64,000 bases of DNA from Parasphingorhabdus cellanae (GCF_017498565.1 NZ_CP071794.1:2284001-2348000); one strand, 5' to 3'. Counted from the stretch's first letter, positions 44,027-53,819 are shown. Program-made: numbers and translations. The notes: generated by a model not told the origin, from the sequence alone.

Positions 44027-44953
44027 ATGCTCAGCTTGTTTGTCATCCCCGGCCATGATCGCCGCCTGATCCCGGAGGGACGGCTTTCCGGCCCGATGCC
44101 GTGGGTGATTGCGATCATGATCTTTCTGATGGTGCTGGCAACGGCAACCGGGCTGGCCTTTGCCGAGGCAGGGCGCAATGTTTCCGATCAACTTTCCAGC
44201 CGGGCGACGGTACAGATTGTCGAGGCTAACCCCGATCTCAAAGCACGGCAATCGAATGATGCGGCGGCGCGGCTGCGGGGTATGGCGCTGGTTGAGGAAG
44301 TGCGGGTCTTGCCACCACAAGAAATTGAAGACCTGATTGCGCCATGGCTGGGACAGACGGCTGGCACGCAGGACGAGCTGGAAGCCGGCAGTCTGCTGGA
44401 AGATATTCCATTGCCTGCACTTATTGATCTGAAACTGGTGCGTCCTGCTGGTCCAAAAGAGCTGGACGAATTGCGGGCGGCGGTCAGGCCTTTGGCTGAC
44501 AGCGCGCGGGTGGAACCCAGTAGCGGCCTGATTGCGCCGGTCATTGCGCTCGTTCAATCGCTGCAATGGATTGCTTTTGGCCTTGTCGCCTTGCTCGCCA
44601 TGGCAACAGCGGCGGCGGTGATTATATCAGCGCGCGCAGCGCTCAACACGCATAAGGAAACCATAGGGGTCATCCATTTGCTGGGCGGCACCGACCGACA
44701 GATTAGCCGCCTGTTTCAACGGCGCATTGCGCTGGATGCGCTGCTCGGCGGGATATTGGGCCTGATTTGCGGCACCGCAATCATCCTGCTGCTCGGCATG
44801 CAGTTATCGGCTCTTGGGTCAGGGCTGGTGGAATCACTGGGCCTCTCTTGGTATAGCTGGTTGATTATCGGCGCCGTTCCGATATTGGGAATGACCCTGG
44901 CCATGGTGACTGCGCGGATGACAGTCATGGGCGCGCTAAGAAAAATATTGTAG
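44027..44953 (+). CDS. ftsX: Cell division protein FtsX
   Basis: A 308-residue membrane protein of the FtsX family. One N-terminal membrane segment (PWVIAIMIFLMVLATATGLA), a periplasmic domain (about residues 45-165) and three C-terminal segments follow the family order. NTHKETIGVIHLLGGTDRQI is the conserved cytoplasmic region before the last two helices. It pairs with FtsE, 10 bases upstream. Confidence 0.9.
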   Translation: MLSLFVIPGHDRRLIPEGRLSGPMPWVIAIMIFLMVLATATGLAFAEAGRNVSDQLSSRATVQIVEANPDLKARQSNDAAARLRGMALVEEVRVLPPQEIEDLIAPWLGQTAGTQDELEAGSLLEDIPLPALIDLKLVRPAGPKELDELRAAVRPLADSARVEPSSGLIAPVIALVQSLQWIAFGLVALLAMATAAAVIISARAALNTHKETIGVIHLLGGTDRQISRLFQRRIALDALLGGILGLICGTAIILLLGMQLSALGSGLVESLGLSWYSWLIIGAVPILGMTLAMVTARMTVMGALRKIL

Positions 44954-44962
44954 TCACCTTTT

Positions 44963-45496
44963 ATGATCCTTCGTTCCCTCTGTTTTTTGCTGCTGTTCTG
45001 GATGATCGGGTTTGTTTGGTTTGCCGTCGATTTGCCGCGCCCTGCTGCGGACGACGTGCGGACAGATTCGATTGTTGTGCTAACCGGCGGTCCCAAGCGG
45101 ATTGAACATGCGTTGCAGATGCTGGAGGCAAAAAAAGCCGGATATTTGCTGATATCGGGCGTCGATCGCGATGTAAAACCAGGGGAATTGGCGGTTGAAT
45201 ATGATCGCCCGGATAGCCTGTTTGAATGTTGCATCGATCTTGGGCTCCAGGCCGTGGACACGCGCTCCAATGCTCTGGAAACTGCACGTTGGACAGCGCG
45301 GAGGGAAGACGGATCGCTGCGGCTGGTGACATCGGACTGGCATATGCGGCGGGCGAAGCTGGAACTGGAACGTGCGGTACCAAGAGATATCAAGATCATC
45401 GCCGATGCTGTCCCCAGCGCGCCCTCATTGGGCACCTTGTTCAAGGAATATAATAAATTTCTGATGCGCCGACTGGCGGCCTTTGCCGGGGTTTAA
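44963..45496 (+). CDS. YdcF/ElyC-like DUF218 family protein
   Basis: A 177-residue protein with an N-terminal membrane anchor and a DUF218 domain. SIVVLTGGPKRIEHALQML, LLISGVDRDVKPGEL and SNALETARW then LVTSDWHMRRAKLELER match the YdcF/SanA/ElyC family. Members act in envelope processes, ElyC in peptidoglycan lipid carrier metabolism, but the biochemical role is unclear. It is the third gene of the ftsE operon. Confidence 0.82.
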   Translation: MILRSLCFLLLFWMIGFVWFAVDLPRPAADDVRTDSIVVLTGGPKRIEHALQMLEAKKAGYLLISGVDRDVKPGELAVEYDRPDSLFECCIDLGLQAVDTRSNALETARWTARREDGSLRLVTSDWHMRRAKLELERAVPRDIKIIADAVPSAPSLGTLFKEYNKFLMRRLAAFAGV

Positions 45497-45499
45497 GTC

Positions 45500-46189
45500 A
45501 TGCTAGCAAAGATCCGCTCAATCCTGTTCATTCCGCTATTCTACGGCGGATCGACACCGATCATCATCATGGCGTTTATCGTTGCGGTATTTTCGGTGCG
45601 CGGCACCCATTATATGGCGCAGCTATGGAGCCGCTATCACTATCTCTGTGCGCGCCTTGTTCTTGGCATACGCGTTGAGATCAAGGGCGAAATCCGCAAC
45701 GAACCGCTGCTTTACGTCTTCAAGCATGAGAGCATGTTCGAAACGATCGACTTACTGCGGATTTTTGACAAGCCGGTCGTGATTGCCAAAAAGGAACTGC
45801 TGGTTATCCCGCTATGGGGCTGGATTGCCAAAAAGCACGGGCTTTTGGGTATCGACCGCAATGGCGGCGGCGCGGCGATGCGTCAGATCATTAAACAGGC
45901 CAAAAAAGCAGTCGCGGAAGGCCGTCCGATCGTTATTTTTGCAGAAGGAAGCCGCGCGCACCATGGGCAGCGACCGGAATTGCAGACAGGTTTTGCCGGT
46001 ATCTACAAACTCATGGGCTTGCCGTTAGTGCCGGTAGCCCTCGACAGCGGGGTTATTTCGCCGCGCGATACATTTGTCCAGAAAAGCGGGGTCATTACTT
46101 ACGCTGTGCAGGACGAGATTGAACCGGGTCTTGATCGCGATGATATTCGGGACCGCGTGCATAACGCGATTAATGTACTGAATGATTGA
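45500..46189 (+). CDS. 1-acyl-sn-glycerol-3-phosphate acyltransferase (PlsC family)
   Basis: A 229-residue membrane acyltransferase. Motif I reads FKHESMFETIDLL, an HX4E instead of the standard HX4D; motif III is IVIFAEGSRAH (EGTR variant). LLVIPLWGWIAKKHGLLGIDR is motif II. The HX4E change appears recurrent in related alphaproteobacterial proteins. It makes phosphatidic acid or another acylated product. It lies 3 bases after ydcF and closes the ftsE operon. Confidence 0.82.
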   Translation: MLAKIRSILFIPLFYGGSTPIIIMAFIVAVFSVRGTHYMAQLWSRYHYLCARLVLGIRVEIKGEIRNEPLLYVFKHESMFETIDLLRIFDKPVVIAKKELLVIPLWGWIAKKHGLLGIDRNGGGAAMRQIIKQAKKAVAEGRPIVIFAEGSRAHHGQRPELQTGFAGIYKLMGLPLVPVALDSGVISPRDTFVQKSGVITYAVQDEIEPGLDRDDIRDRVHNAINVLND

Positions 46190-46251
46190 TCGCAATATTG
46201 CGGCGATTAGATTTTTCAGGACGAAACTGGTGACGCCCGGAAAAGAATGTC

Positions 46252-46272
46252 GGGGTGGACCTGGCCCACCCC
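46252..46272 (-). terminator. Terminator hairpin for the ompA-like gene
   Basis: GGGGTGG at 46252-46258 pairs with CCACCCC at 46266-46272. On the minus strand it starts 8 bases after the stop of the OmpA-family gene and is followed a few bases later by a TTTT run (complement of 46241-46244). It fits a rho-independent terminator of moderate strength. Confidence 0.65.
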
Positions 46273-46279
46273 GCGCATC

Positions 46280-47158
46280 TTATATGCCGTCAACGCTCTT
46301 GCTGACCATGATATTCACGGCAACGCGGCGGTTCTGTGCCTTACCTTCAGGGGTGTCATTGCTCGCAATCGGATCAGCTTTGGCCATCCCGGTGGGCGTC
46401 AGCATACGATACGGCTTCCAGCCGCAGGCTTGCTGCATATAGTTGACCACACGGCTGGCCCGCTTTTCACTCAGCTGTTGGTTAAATTCATAGTCTCCAG
46501 TGGAGTCCGTATAACCGACAACAAGCAATAGCGAGTTTTCCATCGCTTCGGCTTGGGCAGCTGTGTTGCACAGCTCGGCCTTATCCTGCGCGGACAGCAC
46601 GGCCTTGCCTGTATCAAAGTTCACATTTGTCGTGCCTTTAATATTATACTTATCGATATCACCGACGCGGCCGCGCAGTGCTTCGGTTGCCGCTGTTTGT
46701 TCGGCAAAGCCCTGAGCGGTACCGTTGCGGATCATGCTGGCGGTTTTGAGGTCGTTGTTACGCAGCTTGATCTTGCTCGCCACCAGGTTATCGCCCCATT
46801 CTACCGTTTCCACCGTAACTGGCAGACCGTTGAGCAGCGAATCGGCACCAAGTTCGCTGCGACCAATGCCCAAAAAGCCTTTGCTCGCCCGGATTTGAGT
46901 GGCTTCAGCAACAGTAATGGCCGTATTGCTGCCGTTATCGCTTGTGACTTGCATTCTGTCAGCGTCACGCGCGGAAATAAAACCTTCAATTTCTGGACCT
47001 TCTGGCAAGCCGGACAGATCAGCCGGAGGTAAACCGGTTACAGTAATATCGCTCTCTGACTCTGGCATGTCCTGCTGCGCAGACACGCTGGTCGGGACTG
47101 CTACAGCAAGTGTAGCAAGCATTAGTGTGATTTTCGAACCTTTGGAAATGTCACTCAT
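46280..47158 (-). CDS. OmpA family outer-membrane protein
   Basis: A 292-residue protein with a signal peptide (cleavage near SVSAQQ). A small beta-rich domain follows (GFISARDADRMQVTSDNG, resembling DUF5666 repeats). The C-terminal OmpA peptidoglycan-binding domain begins VNFDTGKAVLS and continues VVGYTDSTGDYEFNQQLSEK and RVAVNIMV. It probably tethers outer membrane to peptidoglycan. AAGGAGAAAA lies just before the ATG, giving a very strong ribosome site. A terminator lies directly after. Confidence 0.87.
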   Translation of the reverse strand: MSDISKGSKITLMLATLAVAVPTSVSAQQDMPESESDITVTGLPPADLSGLPEGPEIEGFISARDADRMQVTSDNGSNTAITVAEATQIRASKGFLGIGRSELGADSLLNGLPVTVETVEWGDNLVASKIKLRNNDLKTASMIRNGTAQGFAEQTAATEALRGRVGDIDKYNIKGTTNVNFDTGKAVLSAQDKAELCNTAAQAEAMENSLLLVVGYTDSTGDYEFNQQLSEKRASRVVNYMQQACGWKPYRMLTPTGMAKADPIASNDTPEGKAQNRRVAVNIMVSKSVDGI

Positions 47159-47676
47159 AAATTTTCTCCTTCAAACAATAGCGTTTGCCCCGCATGGCTG
47201 TGGTGTTTCATCTGATCGGACCGGAGATGGTCGCTCATCTGTCAGGCTCCCTTAAACCCGCACCACAATATGAGGCGGCACCGATGCCGCACATGAACAT
47301 ATCGATTGCCTGAGTGGTCAGATCATCCTTTCTGGCGCATGAACGCAGCCGGTATGACCACCTGTTCTATGGATAATCCGAGCGGATCGTGCGACGAACA
47401 GTTATCAGCTGTGCCATATTGGTGCACGATCACGCGCCTTGGCGCGGCTCATAATGGCACAAGCATCATAATTGACGAAGGAATGCGAATATAGGCTTCA
47501 CCTCTTTGAAAAATAATAATATTTTCTCAAGATCAAGCGGGGTCATAGCTGCGGAGAGATTGGTTTTCAGCGTTGCGGAAGCCCGATATTCCAAGAGAAT
47601 CATGCCATCGCTCCATATCCGCCGCTGATGCAGGGTGACGGCAACCTGGATTGAGCAGAAAAACCTGGCTCTGGGC
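47159..47676. other. 518-base intergenic region upstream of ompA-like gene
   Basis: No assured gene. Part of it must hold the ompA-like promoter. A CGCGCC-TT-GGCGCG palindrome lies at 47433-47446. A minus-strand frame 47466-47603 (45 codons, MILLEYRASATLKT...) and a plus-strand frame 47306-47494 are open but without Shine-Dalgarno or known family. An A/T-rich stretch lies at 47505-47530. Confidence 0.45.
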
Positions 47677-48585
47677 CTATTCGTGACTCCGGCCAAAGTC
47701 GGGCGCGGCATCGTCCTGGCCCTCTTCGATAATGCGGCGGCGGATGGCGCGGGTTTTGGTGAAGAGGTCAAACAGTTCGTCGCCCTTGTCCCAGCGGATC
47801 GCGCGTTGCAGGGCGGTGAGGTCTTCGGAAAAACGCTGCAGCATTTCCAGCACCGCATCCTTGTTCGACATGAACACATCGCGCCACATGGTGGGGTCGG
47901 ACGCCGCGATCCGCGTAAAGTCGCGGAAACCGCCGGCGGAATATTTGATCACTTCGCTGCGCGTGACGTCTTCAAGGTCGGATGCGGTACCGACAATCGT
48001 ATAGGCGATGAGATGCGGCAAATGGCTGGTTACCGCGAGCACCAGATCATGATGTTTTGCATCCATAATTTCGATATTCGCGCCCAGCTTTTCCCAGAAG
48101 GCGCGCACGCGTTCGATATCACCTTCCTGCGCGTCATCCGGCGGGGTCAATATGCACCAGCGGTCGTTGAACAGCGTCGCGAAACCGGCGTCCGGCCCGC
48201 TATGCTCGGTTCCGGCCACCGGATGCGCGGGAATGATCCGGGCACGGGGCAGGGCGGCTTGCAGCGAAGCGATCACATTGCCCTTGGACGATCCGACATC
48301 GCTGATAATCGCGTCTTCGGGCAGGTCTTCTGCCATGTCCGCGGCAATTGCCGCCATGGCGCCAACGGGCACGCACAGCAGGACAAGATCGGCGTCAATG
48401 ACTGCCGCGCCAGCGCTATCCGCAACATCATCACAAAAGCCAAGCTCTTGCACGCGTGCACGAACGGACGGGTCCGCGTCATAGCCGGTGATGCGCGCTG
48501 TTGGCATGCTGGCCTTAACGCCATGAGCAATGGAAGATCCGATCAGGCCAAGACCGATAATCGTGATACTCGCAAAAGGCAGCAT
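47677..48585 (-). CDS. Prephenate/arogenate dehydrogenase (TyrC/TyrA type)
   Basis: A 302-residue NAD(P)-dependent dehydrogenase of tyrosine synthesis. The Rossmann loop is ITIIGLGLIGSSIAHGV. IIPAHPVAGTEHSGPDAG contains the conserved histidines of the active site. In alphaproteobacteria such enzymes often use prephenate, arogenate or both; substrate choice cannot be read here. The start overlaps the hisC stop by one base (TGATG), so both are coupled. Sphingomonad hisC products can also act on aromatic keto acids, consistent with a joint role. Confidence 0.88.
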   Translation of the reverse strand: MLPFASITIIGLGLIGSSIAHGVKASMPTARITGYDADPSVRARVQELGFCDDVADSAGAAVIDADLVLLCVPVGAMAAIAADMAEDLPEDAIISDVGSSKGNVIASLQAALPRARIIPAHPVAGTEHSGPDAGFATLFNDRWCILTPPDDAQEGDIERVRAFWEKLGANIEIMDAKHHDLVLAVTSHLPHLIAYTIVGTASDLEDVTRSEVIKYSAGGFRDFTRIAASDPTMWRDVFMSNKDAVLEMLQRFSEDLTALQRAIRWDKGDELFDLFTKTRAIRRRIIEEGQDDAAPDFGRSHE

Positions 48586-49691
48586 CAGTTGGCAGCTTCC
48601 AATATCCCGCGCAGGGCGTCCATAAAGCCGCGGTTTTCTTCTTTGGTGCCGATGGTGATGCGCAGCCCATTGACGAGACCCTGTCCGGGCAGCCAGCGCA
48701 CAACATAGCCTTTGTCCATCAGAGCGTTGTTCGCTGCCTCTGCCGAGAGCGCGCCTTCAAACAATACCAGCAGGAAATTGGTATGGGAGGGAATGACCCG
48801 CAGCCCGTGATTGCCCAGCGCTTCAATCTCGCTGGTCATCCAGTCTCGCCATAGGCGGTTATGATCGCGGCTGTTTTTTATGAAATCATCGTCGGCCAAT
48901 GCTGCCAGCGCAGCCTCCTGGCCAGCCGTTGTGACATTAAACGGTTGCCGGATACGGTTCATCGCGTCGATAATCGCCGCAGAAGCATAGCCCCAACCAA
49001 TGCGTTCGGCGGCTAGCCCGTGAATCTTGGAAAAGGTTCGGGTGATGAGGACATTGGATGCCGTTTTGGCCAGCTCCAGCGCGCCATCATCTTCATCGCT
49101 TTCCAAATATTCGGCATAGGCACCATCCAGCACCAGCAGAACGCTGCCAGGCAGCGCGTCATGCAGACGCTGCACCTCGGCCGCGCCGATTAATGTACCG
49201 GTCGGATTATTGGGGTTTGCCAGATAGATCAGTTTGGTCCTGTCGGTGACCTTGGCGAGTATCGCATCGACATCTGTGCCATAATCGCTGTCATCGGCAA
49301 CCACTGGTGTCCCGCCATAGCGCTTGGCGGCAATTTCATAGACCGCAAAGCCATAGCGCACATAGATGACTTCATCGCCCGGTCCGGTGAAGGCGTTGGC
49401 GACCAGTTGCAACACATCATCGGAACCCGTGCCACAGATAATCCGCGCAGGATCGAGACCATATTTGGCCCCTATGGCCGCGCGCAAGGCATTGGAACCG
49501 CCATCGGGATAGCGATCCACGCTGGCGGCAGCGGCTTTCATCGCATCGGTCGCGTCCGGGCTGCACCCCAGCGGATTCTCATTGGCCGACAATTTGATCA
49601 GCTTTTTTCCATCATCGCTGCCCGCTTTGCCGGGGACATAAGCGGCTATGTCCAGGATCCAGTCTTTTGGCTGTGGTGTTTGATTTCCCAT
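48585..49691 (-). CDS. hisC: Histidinol-phosphate aminotransferase HisC
   Basis: A 368-residue class II aminotransferase. [36 protein letters not shown] and the PLP lysine in [18 protein letters not shown] are in the correct order. It transaminates imidazole acetol phosphate in histidine synthesis and may also aminate prephenate or aromatic keto acids. It is the first gene of the hisC-tyrC pair and divergent from metX. Confidence 0.9.
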   Translation of the reverse strand: MGNQTPQPKDWILDIAAYVPGKAGSDDGKKLIKLSANENPLGCSPDATDAMKAAAASVDRYPDGGSNALRAAIGAKYGLDPARIICGTGSDDVLQLVANAFTGPGDEVIYVRYGFAVYEIAAKRYGGTPVVADDSDYGTDVDAILAKVTDRTKLIYLANPNNPTGTLIGAAEVQRLHDALPGSVLLVLDGAYAEYLESDEDDGALELAKTASNVLITRTFSKIHGLAAERIGWGYASAAIIDAMNRIRQPFNVTTAGQEAALAALADDDFIKNSRDHNRLWRDWMTSEIEALGNHGLRVIPSHTNFLLVLFEGALSAEAANNALMDKGYVVRWLPGQGLVNGLRITIGTKEENRGFMDALRGILEAAN

Positions 49692-49733
49692 AACAGACTC
49701 TCAATGCTTGTATCTGAATATGCAGCCGGACTA

Positions 49734-49779
49734 GCCGCCACAGCTTGTCAGTCAACCGCAATATCGTTTGACCGGCGGC
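49734..49779 (+). promoter_or_regulatory. Possible hairpin in the metX leader
   Basis: Outer arms GCCGCC (49734-49739) and GGCGGC (49774-49779) and inner arms GTCAA (49751-49755) and TTGAC (49768-49772) can pair. It ends 25 bases before the metX ATG, which has no clear Shine-Dalgarno. It does not match a known SAM riboswitch in a way I can recognise. Confidence 0.25.
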
Positions 49780-49804
49780 GAATCGGGCCTTAGCCACTGA
49801 ATTT

Positions 49805-50929
49805 ATGAGTGAAGATGCGCGTTTTGGATTGGATAAAAGCGTCCGTTTGCTGGGCCCGTTGCCGCTGGATAGTGGCGGCGAACTGGCACCTGTGGAGCTT
49901 GCTTACGAGACTTATGGCGCGCTCAACGCGGATGCCAGCAATGCGGTTCTGATTTGCCACGCATTGACCATGGATCAATATGTGGCTTCCACCCACCCGC
50001 TTACCGGCAAAGGTGGCTGGTGGACGGATATGGTTGGTCCGGGGAAACCTGTCGATACCGACCGGCATTTCGTCATCTGCGCCAATGTGATTGGCAGCTG
50101 CATGGGCTCCTCCGGGCCTGCGACCATCAATCCCGCCACGGAAAAACCTTGGGGGATGGATTTTCCGGTGCTGACCATCGCCGATATGGTGCGCGCGCAG
50201 GCGTTGCTGCTCGACCATCTCGGCATTGCGTGCCTTCATGCCGTCATCGGCGGGTCGATGGGCGGAATGCAGGCGATAAGCTGGACCGCGCTTTATCCTG
50301 AACGGGTCAAATCAGCGGTGATTATCGCGTCTGCCGCGCGGCATTCGGCGCAAAATATCGCCTTTCACGAAGTCGGACGGCAAGCGATTATGGCCGACCC
50401 GCGCTGGCGCGGCGGGGCTTATTATGCCGATGATGATCCGCCGAGCAGCGGCCTCGCGGTGGCACGCATGGCCGCGCATATCACCTATTTGTCCGAAGCC
50501 GGTCTGACTGAAAAATTCGGTCGGCGCTTGCAGGACCGGGAGGCCAAGACATTCGGCTTCGATGCCGATTTTCAGGTCGAAAGCTATTTGCGGCATCAGG
50601 GGATCAGCTTTGTCGATCGCTTTGATGCGAACAGCTATCTCTATATCACACGGGCGATGGACTATTTTGATCTGGCCGAGGCTCATGGCGGTACGCTCGC
50701 GCATGCGTTCAAGGGATCCAAGACGCGTTTTTGTCTGATCAGCTTTGACACCGACTGGCTTTACCCCACCAGTGAATCGCGGACCATCGTGCATGCACTT
50801 AATGCAGCCGGGGCAGCGGCGAGCTTTGTCGAATTGTCGAGCGCCTTTGGCCATGACAGCTTCCTGCTCGAAAATCCCGAGATGAACCGGATTGTTGACG
50901 GGTTTTTGAAAGCGGGGGAGAGCCTGTGA
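49805..50929 (+). CDS. metX: Homoserine O-acetyltransferase MetX
   Basis: A 374-residue alpha/beta-hydrolase-fold acyltransferase. It activates homoserine for methionine synthesis. [11 protein letters not shown] marks the oxyanion region, the nucleophile is S151 in [10 protein letters not shown], and the acid and base lie in FDTDWLYP and [23 protein letters not shown] lies in the substrate loop. Some MetX proteins use succinyl-CoA, so the acyl donor is not certain. It overlaps metW by 4 bases. Confidence 0.93.
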   Translation: MSEDARFGLDKSVRLLGPLPLDSGGELAPVELAYETYGALNADASNAVLICHALTMDQYVASTHPLTGKGGWWTDMVGPGKPVDTDRHFVICANVIGSCMGSSGPATINPATEKPWGMDFPVLTIADMVRAQALLLDHLGIACLHAVIGGSMGGMQAISWTALYPERVKSAVIIASAARHSAQNIAFHEVGRQAIMADPRWRGGAYYADDDPPSSGLAVARMAAHITYLSEAGLTEKFGRRLQDREAKTFGFDADFQVESYLRHQGISFVDRFDANSYLYITRAMDYFDLAEAHGGTLAHAFKGSKTRFCLISFDTDWLYPTSESRTIVHALNAAGAAASFVELSSAFGHDSFLLENPEMNRIVDGFLKAGESL

Positions 50930-51516
50930 ACAAGCTTCGCCCTGATCTGCAGATTATCGCTGACAATATCAGCCCTAAAGCCCGTGTGCTCGATATTGGC
51001 TGCGGCGATGGCGCATTGATGGCGGCCTTGCGCGATCAAAAGCAGGTCGATGCGCGTGGTCTGGAAATTGAACCGGCCAATGTGGCCAGCGCCGTGAGCA
51101 AGGGCCTCTCTGTGGTGCAGGGCGATGCCGATACGGATCTGTCCGCCTATCCCGATGGCAGTTTCGACTATGCGATCCTGAGCCAGACATTGCAAACCAC
51201 CCACCGGCCCAATGCTATTCTTGAAGAATTGCTGCGCATTGGCAAGCAGGCCTTTGTCAGCTTTCCGAATTTTGCCCATTGGCGCGTGCGCATGTCGCTG
51301 CTCGTCGGCGGCCGGATGCCGGTCACCCGGCTATTGCCGCAAACCTGGTATGACACGCCCAATATTCACCATGTGACGATTGATGATTTCCGTGCATTGG
51401 TGCGCGATGCCAATCTGACGCAGCAGGGGGAATGGTTCCTGAGCGGTGATAAACAGACGAGCCGGGCGATGGCTAATCTTCTCGCCGAACATGCGGTTTT
51501 CTTGTTGCGGCGGTAA
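50926..51516 (+). CDS. metW: Methionine biosynthesis protein MetW
   Basis: A 196-residue SAM-binding methyltransferase-fold protein. [15 protein letters not shown] is the nucleotide loop; [19 protein letters not shown] and [14 protein letters not shown] are MetW signatures. In many proteobacteria MetX needs MetW for full activity. GTG at 50926 overlaps the metX stop (GTGA), so translation is coupled. Confidence 0.93.
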   Translation: MNKLRPDLQIIADNISPKARVLDIGCGDGALMAALRDQKQVDARGLEIEPANVASAVSKGLSVVQGDADTDLSAYPDGSFDYAILSQTLQTTHRPNAILEELLRIGKQAFVSFPNFAHWRVRMSLLVGGRMPVTRLLPQTWYDTPNIHHVTIDDFRALVRDANLTQQGEWFLSGDKQTSRAMANLLAEHAVFLLRR

Positions 51517-51521
51517 AGCAA

Positions 51522-53471
51522 TTAAGCCGGGTTATGTTTCTCTAGAAATTGCTCCAGCTGATCCAGCCAGTCCTTGCGGTTCTCGAAGTCTTTCAAGCCA
51601 TGGCCTTCTTCTTCATAGGTGACAAATACGGCATCCGCATCGCGATCTTCAAGCTTCTCTTTATATAGCGTAAATTGGCTATATGGCACTCTGCTGTCCT
51701 TCTTACCGTGAACGAGCAGGATTGGCCGTCTCAATTGATCCACTTTCCGGACCGGTGAGACATCATCAAGGTCGAAGTCATCCTCTCCTTCGACCGTTTT
51801 TCTCCATTTCTTACTGTAACGGCTCTTGAAAAACTGACGATCATAGCGCAGTTGCTTGTTAAAATCTGTAACGCCTGCAAATGACGCGGCGCAGCGATAA
51901 CGCTCAGGATTGCGGGTTGCACCCCAAAGAGCGGCATATCCACCATAGGACGAGCCAACGATACAGACCCTCTGGGGATCAACAATCCCCCGCTCGACCA
52001 ACCAGTCCATGCCGTCATCCAGATCATCTTGCATGGATCGGCCCATTTGCCCTTCGCCGAGCTTGTAAAAACTTTCTCCATAGCTGCCCGATCCGCGGAA
52101 ATTGGGCTGCAAGACCACATATCCGCGATTGGCAAGAAACTGCACTTCCATGTCGAAATCCATCGTATCGCGCACGCCATAGGGTCCACCGTGAGGCATA
52201 ATCACCAGGGGCAGTTTCGCTGCGTTTTGCCCTTTGGGAAGTGTCACATAGGCCGGAATCTTTGTGCCATCGCGCGCCGTATATGTTTCATATTTGGTTT
52301 CCGCCATAATGGTGGGATCAATCCGGTCGTTGACGCCGGCAAACCGGTCCATTTTTTTGGCCGCTGGTTCATAAAGATAATAGCTGCCCGGATCCTGTGG
52401 GGAGGTTGAATAGATTATCATCTTGCTTTTGTCGCGGGTGGAGGAGGAAATCCACACCTCTTGCCCCGGCAACGACCGGTCCAGTATTTTTTGTCGCCCG
52501 GCAAAGTTTTCATCAAACCAGTGAATGCGATCGCGAGAGTCCGTGTAATAGGCGGCTTCGAGCGCGGTTCCGTCATCACTGAGCGAGAATCTGGTCACGT
52601 CATTTTTGTCGTGGTCAAAGACCTTCTCACCAATCTCTCGCGTCAGCAGATTAAATTTGTACAAGCCAAAGCGGCCCGTTTTCTCATTCGAAAGAACATA
52701 ACCGTCATCCGAACCGGCAAGAATGTTAAACCCATCCAGCAATGATTCCTGTTCGTCATTGACGACCTTCTTATCCTTTACCTTGTCTATACGTTTAAAT
52801 GGGGAATCCCCTGTTCGGCGATAAAATACCAAGGTAGAATTGGCGCGATAGCTCAATCCCATGCGAACAGTGCCTTCATTGTCGGCAATCCAGTCCCAGA
52901 CTTTCATCTGTTCTTTCACCACCTGCTCGGCTTGATTAGTGGCCAAGTCTATTTTGTAAACCGAGGGATATTTATAGATGGATTCCCTGGTCTCCAATAA
53001 AAGGAAACGTCCGTCATGATCTAGATGCAGGATATTGTCCCCATCCGGTGCGCCTTTTTCAAGGCCAATGAAACGCGAGCCTCCGCTATTTGTGTCTATG
53101 AGGTACATCTCTACCTGACGAAATTCGTCACCAAGATAAGTGCGGGGCCCGTGATATTCCTTTAGACTGGAAACGCTGAATAGGACTTGATCATTACCTG
53201 CCCAGCGATACCAATTGAGATCGGTATCTTCTGGCATTTGTTTGCGGAAAGATTTACCTCCAGATAGCGATCGTATGGTCAGGTAGGATTTTCCATCCGA
53301 GTTTTGCCGATACACCATTTGTGATCCGTCAGGTGATAGTTTCGGTTGATAAACATCACCCTCGGCCGCAAATATTTCTGTTGGAATTTTTTCAACTGCA
53401 GCAACTGATGGTTGAACCAGCCCAATATTCAAACCGAAAATAAGAATAGCAAACAAATGACTTGCGCGCAT
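51522..53471 (-). CDS. S9 family (prolyl oligopeptidase-type) peptidase, secreted
   Basis: About 649 residues with a signal peptide (MRASHLFAILIFGLNIGLVQ), a beta-propeller domain and a C-terminal alpha/beta-hydrolase. The catalytic serine is S508 in GSSYGGYAALWG, the aspartate is D593 in VHGKKDSRVP and the histidine is H624 in EEGHGLKDF. This is the acylaminoacyl-peptidase/DPP subgroup, which cuts short peptides in the periplasm. ATG at 53471 has GGGGG five bases upstream and is preferred over the TTG at 53483. It is convergent with metW. Confidence 0.92.
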   Translation of the reverse strand: MRASHLFAILIFGLNIGLVQPSVAAVEKIPTEIFAAEGDVYQPKLSPDGSQMVYRQNSDGKSYLTIRSLSGGKSFRKQMPEDTDLNWYRWAGNDQVLFSVSSLKEYHGPRTYLGDEFRQVEMYLIDTNSGGSRFIGLEKGAPDGDNILHLDHDGRFLLLETRESIYKYPSVYKIDLATNQAEQVVKEQMKVWDWIADNEGTVRMGLSYRANSTLVFYRRTGDSPFKRIDKVKDKKVVNDEQESLLDGFNILAGSDDGYVLSNEKTGRFGLYKFNLLTREIGEKVFDHDKNDVTRFSLSDDGTALEAAYYTDSRDRIHWFDENFAGRQKILDRSLPGQEVWISSSTRDKSKMIIYSTSPQDPGSYYLYEPAAKKMDRFAGVNDRIDPTIMAETKYETYTARDGTKIPAYVTLPKGQNAAKLPLVIMPHGGPYGVRDTMDFDMEVQFLANRGYVVLQPNFRGSGSYGESFYKLGEGQMGRSMQDDLDDGMDWLVERGIVDPQRVCIVGSSYGGYAALWGATRNPERYRCAASFAGVTDFNKQLRYDRQFFKSRYSKKWRKTVEGEDDFDLDDVSPVRKVDQLRRPILLVHGKKDSRVPYSQFTLYKEKLEDRDADAVFVTYEEEGHGLKDFENRKDWLDQLEQFLEKHNPA

Positions 53472-53660
53472 TAATACCCCCAAAATGACACGAAAAACTA
53501 TATCAATGGCAATAGAGGTAAATCACATCTATTCAACTATAGATTATTTTCTAATAAATCTTCCTTAGCCAAGCTGGATACCCCCTTTGGATAACAGCCA
53601 ATGACCAGGGCTTTCTTGTTAACTCAATGAAAGTCAGCCGCGAATTTGAACGAGATTAAT

Positions 53661-53819
53661 TTATATCCCGGCACCCTGTGGAGGATAGACATTTGTGTCG
53701 GGGTCCTGATGCTCTTTTTTGGTGGTTTGCCTTTCTTCTTGCAGCTTTTTCACAATAATTTTTGCGGCAAAGGAAACAGCGGTGGCTGCGAGGCTTCTGA
53801 TGATAAACTTCTTGGTCAT
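53661..53819 (-). CDS. Small basic protein of 52 residues
   Basis: Starts at ATG 53819 with GGAG seven bases upstream (in CACGGAGTATGGAC). It reads MTKKFIIRSLAATAVSFAAK then IIVKKLQEERQ, a hydrophobic-basic amphipathic helix, followed by a charged, proline-containing tail ending PPQGAGI. The frame is longer than the commonly expected chance frame for its site, and the ribosome site is good. No family is recognised. It lies between the S9 peptidase and the SLC13 gene. It might be a membrane-associated mini-protein. Confidence 0.5.
   Translation of the reverse strand: MTKKFIIRSLAATAVSFAAKIIVKKLQEERQTTKKEHQDPDTNVYPPQGAGI

Noticed and set aside
47466..47603. Minus-strand frame of 45 codons (MILLEYRASATLKT...) upstream of ompA-like gene
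   Set aside because: Plausible amino-acid composition, but no Shine-Dalgarno and no known family; kept only as a note in the intergenic entry.
47635..48708. Plus-strand frame of 357 codons opposite tyrC and hisC
   Set aside because: Both minus-strand genes are clear family members and overlap by one base; the plus frame shows no motif and runs across their junction.
49692..49804. Known SAM riboswitch upstream of metX
   Set aside because: A stem is present, but I do not recognise the conserved core of SAM-I, SAM-II, SAM-IV or SAM-V types; left as an unclassified hairpin.
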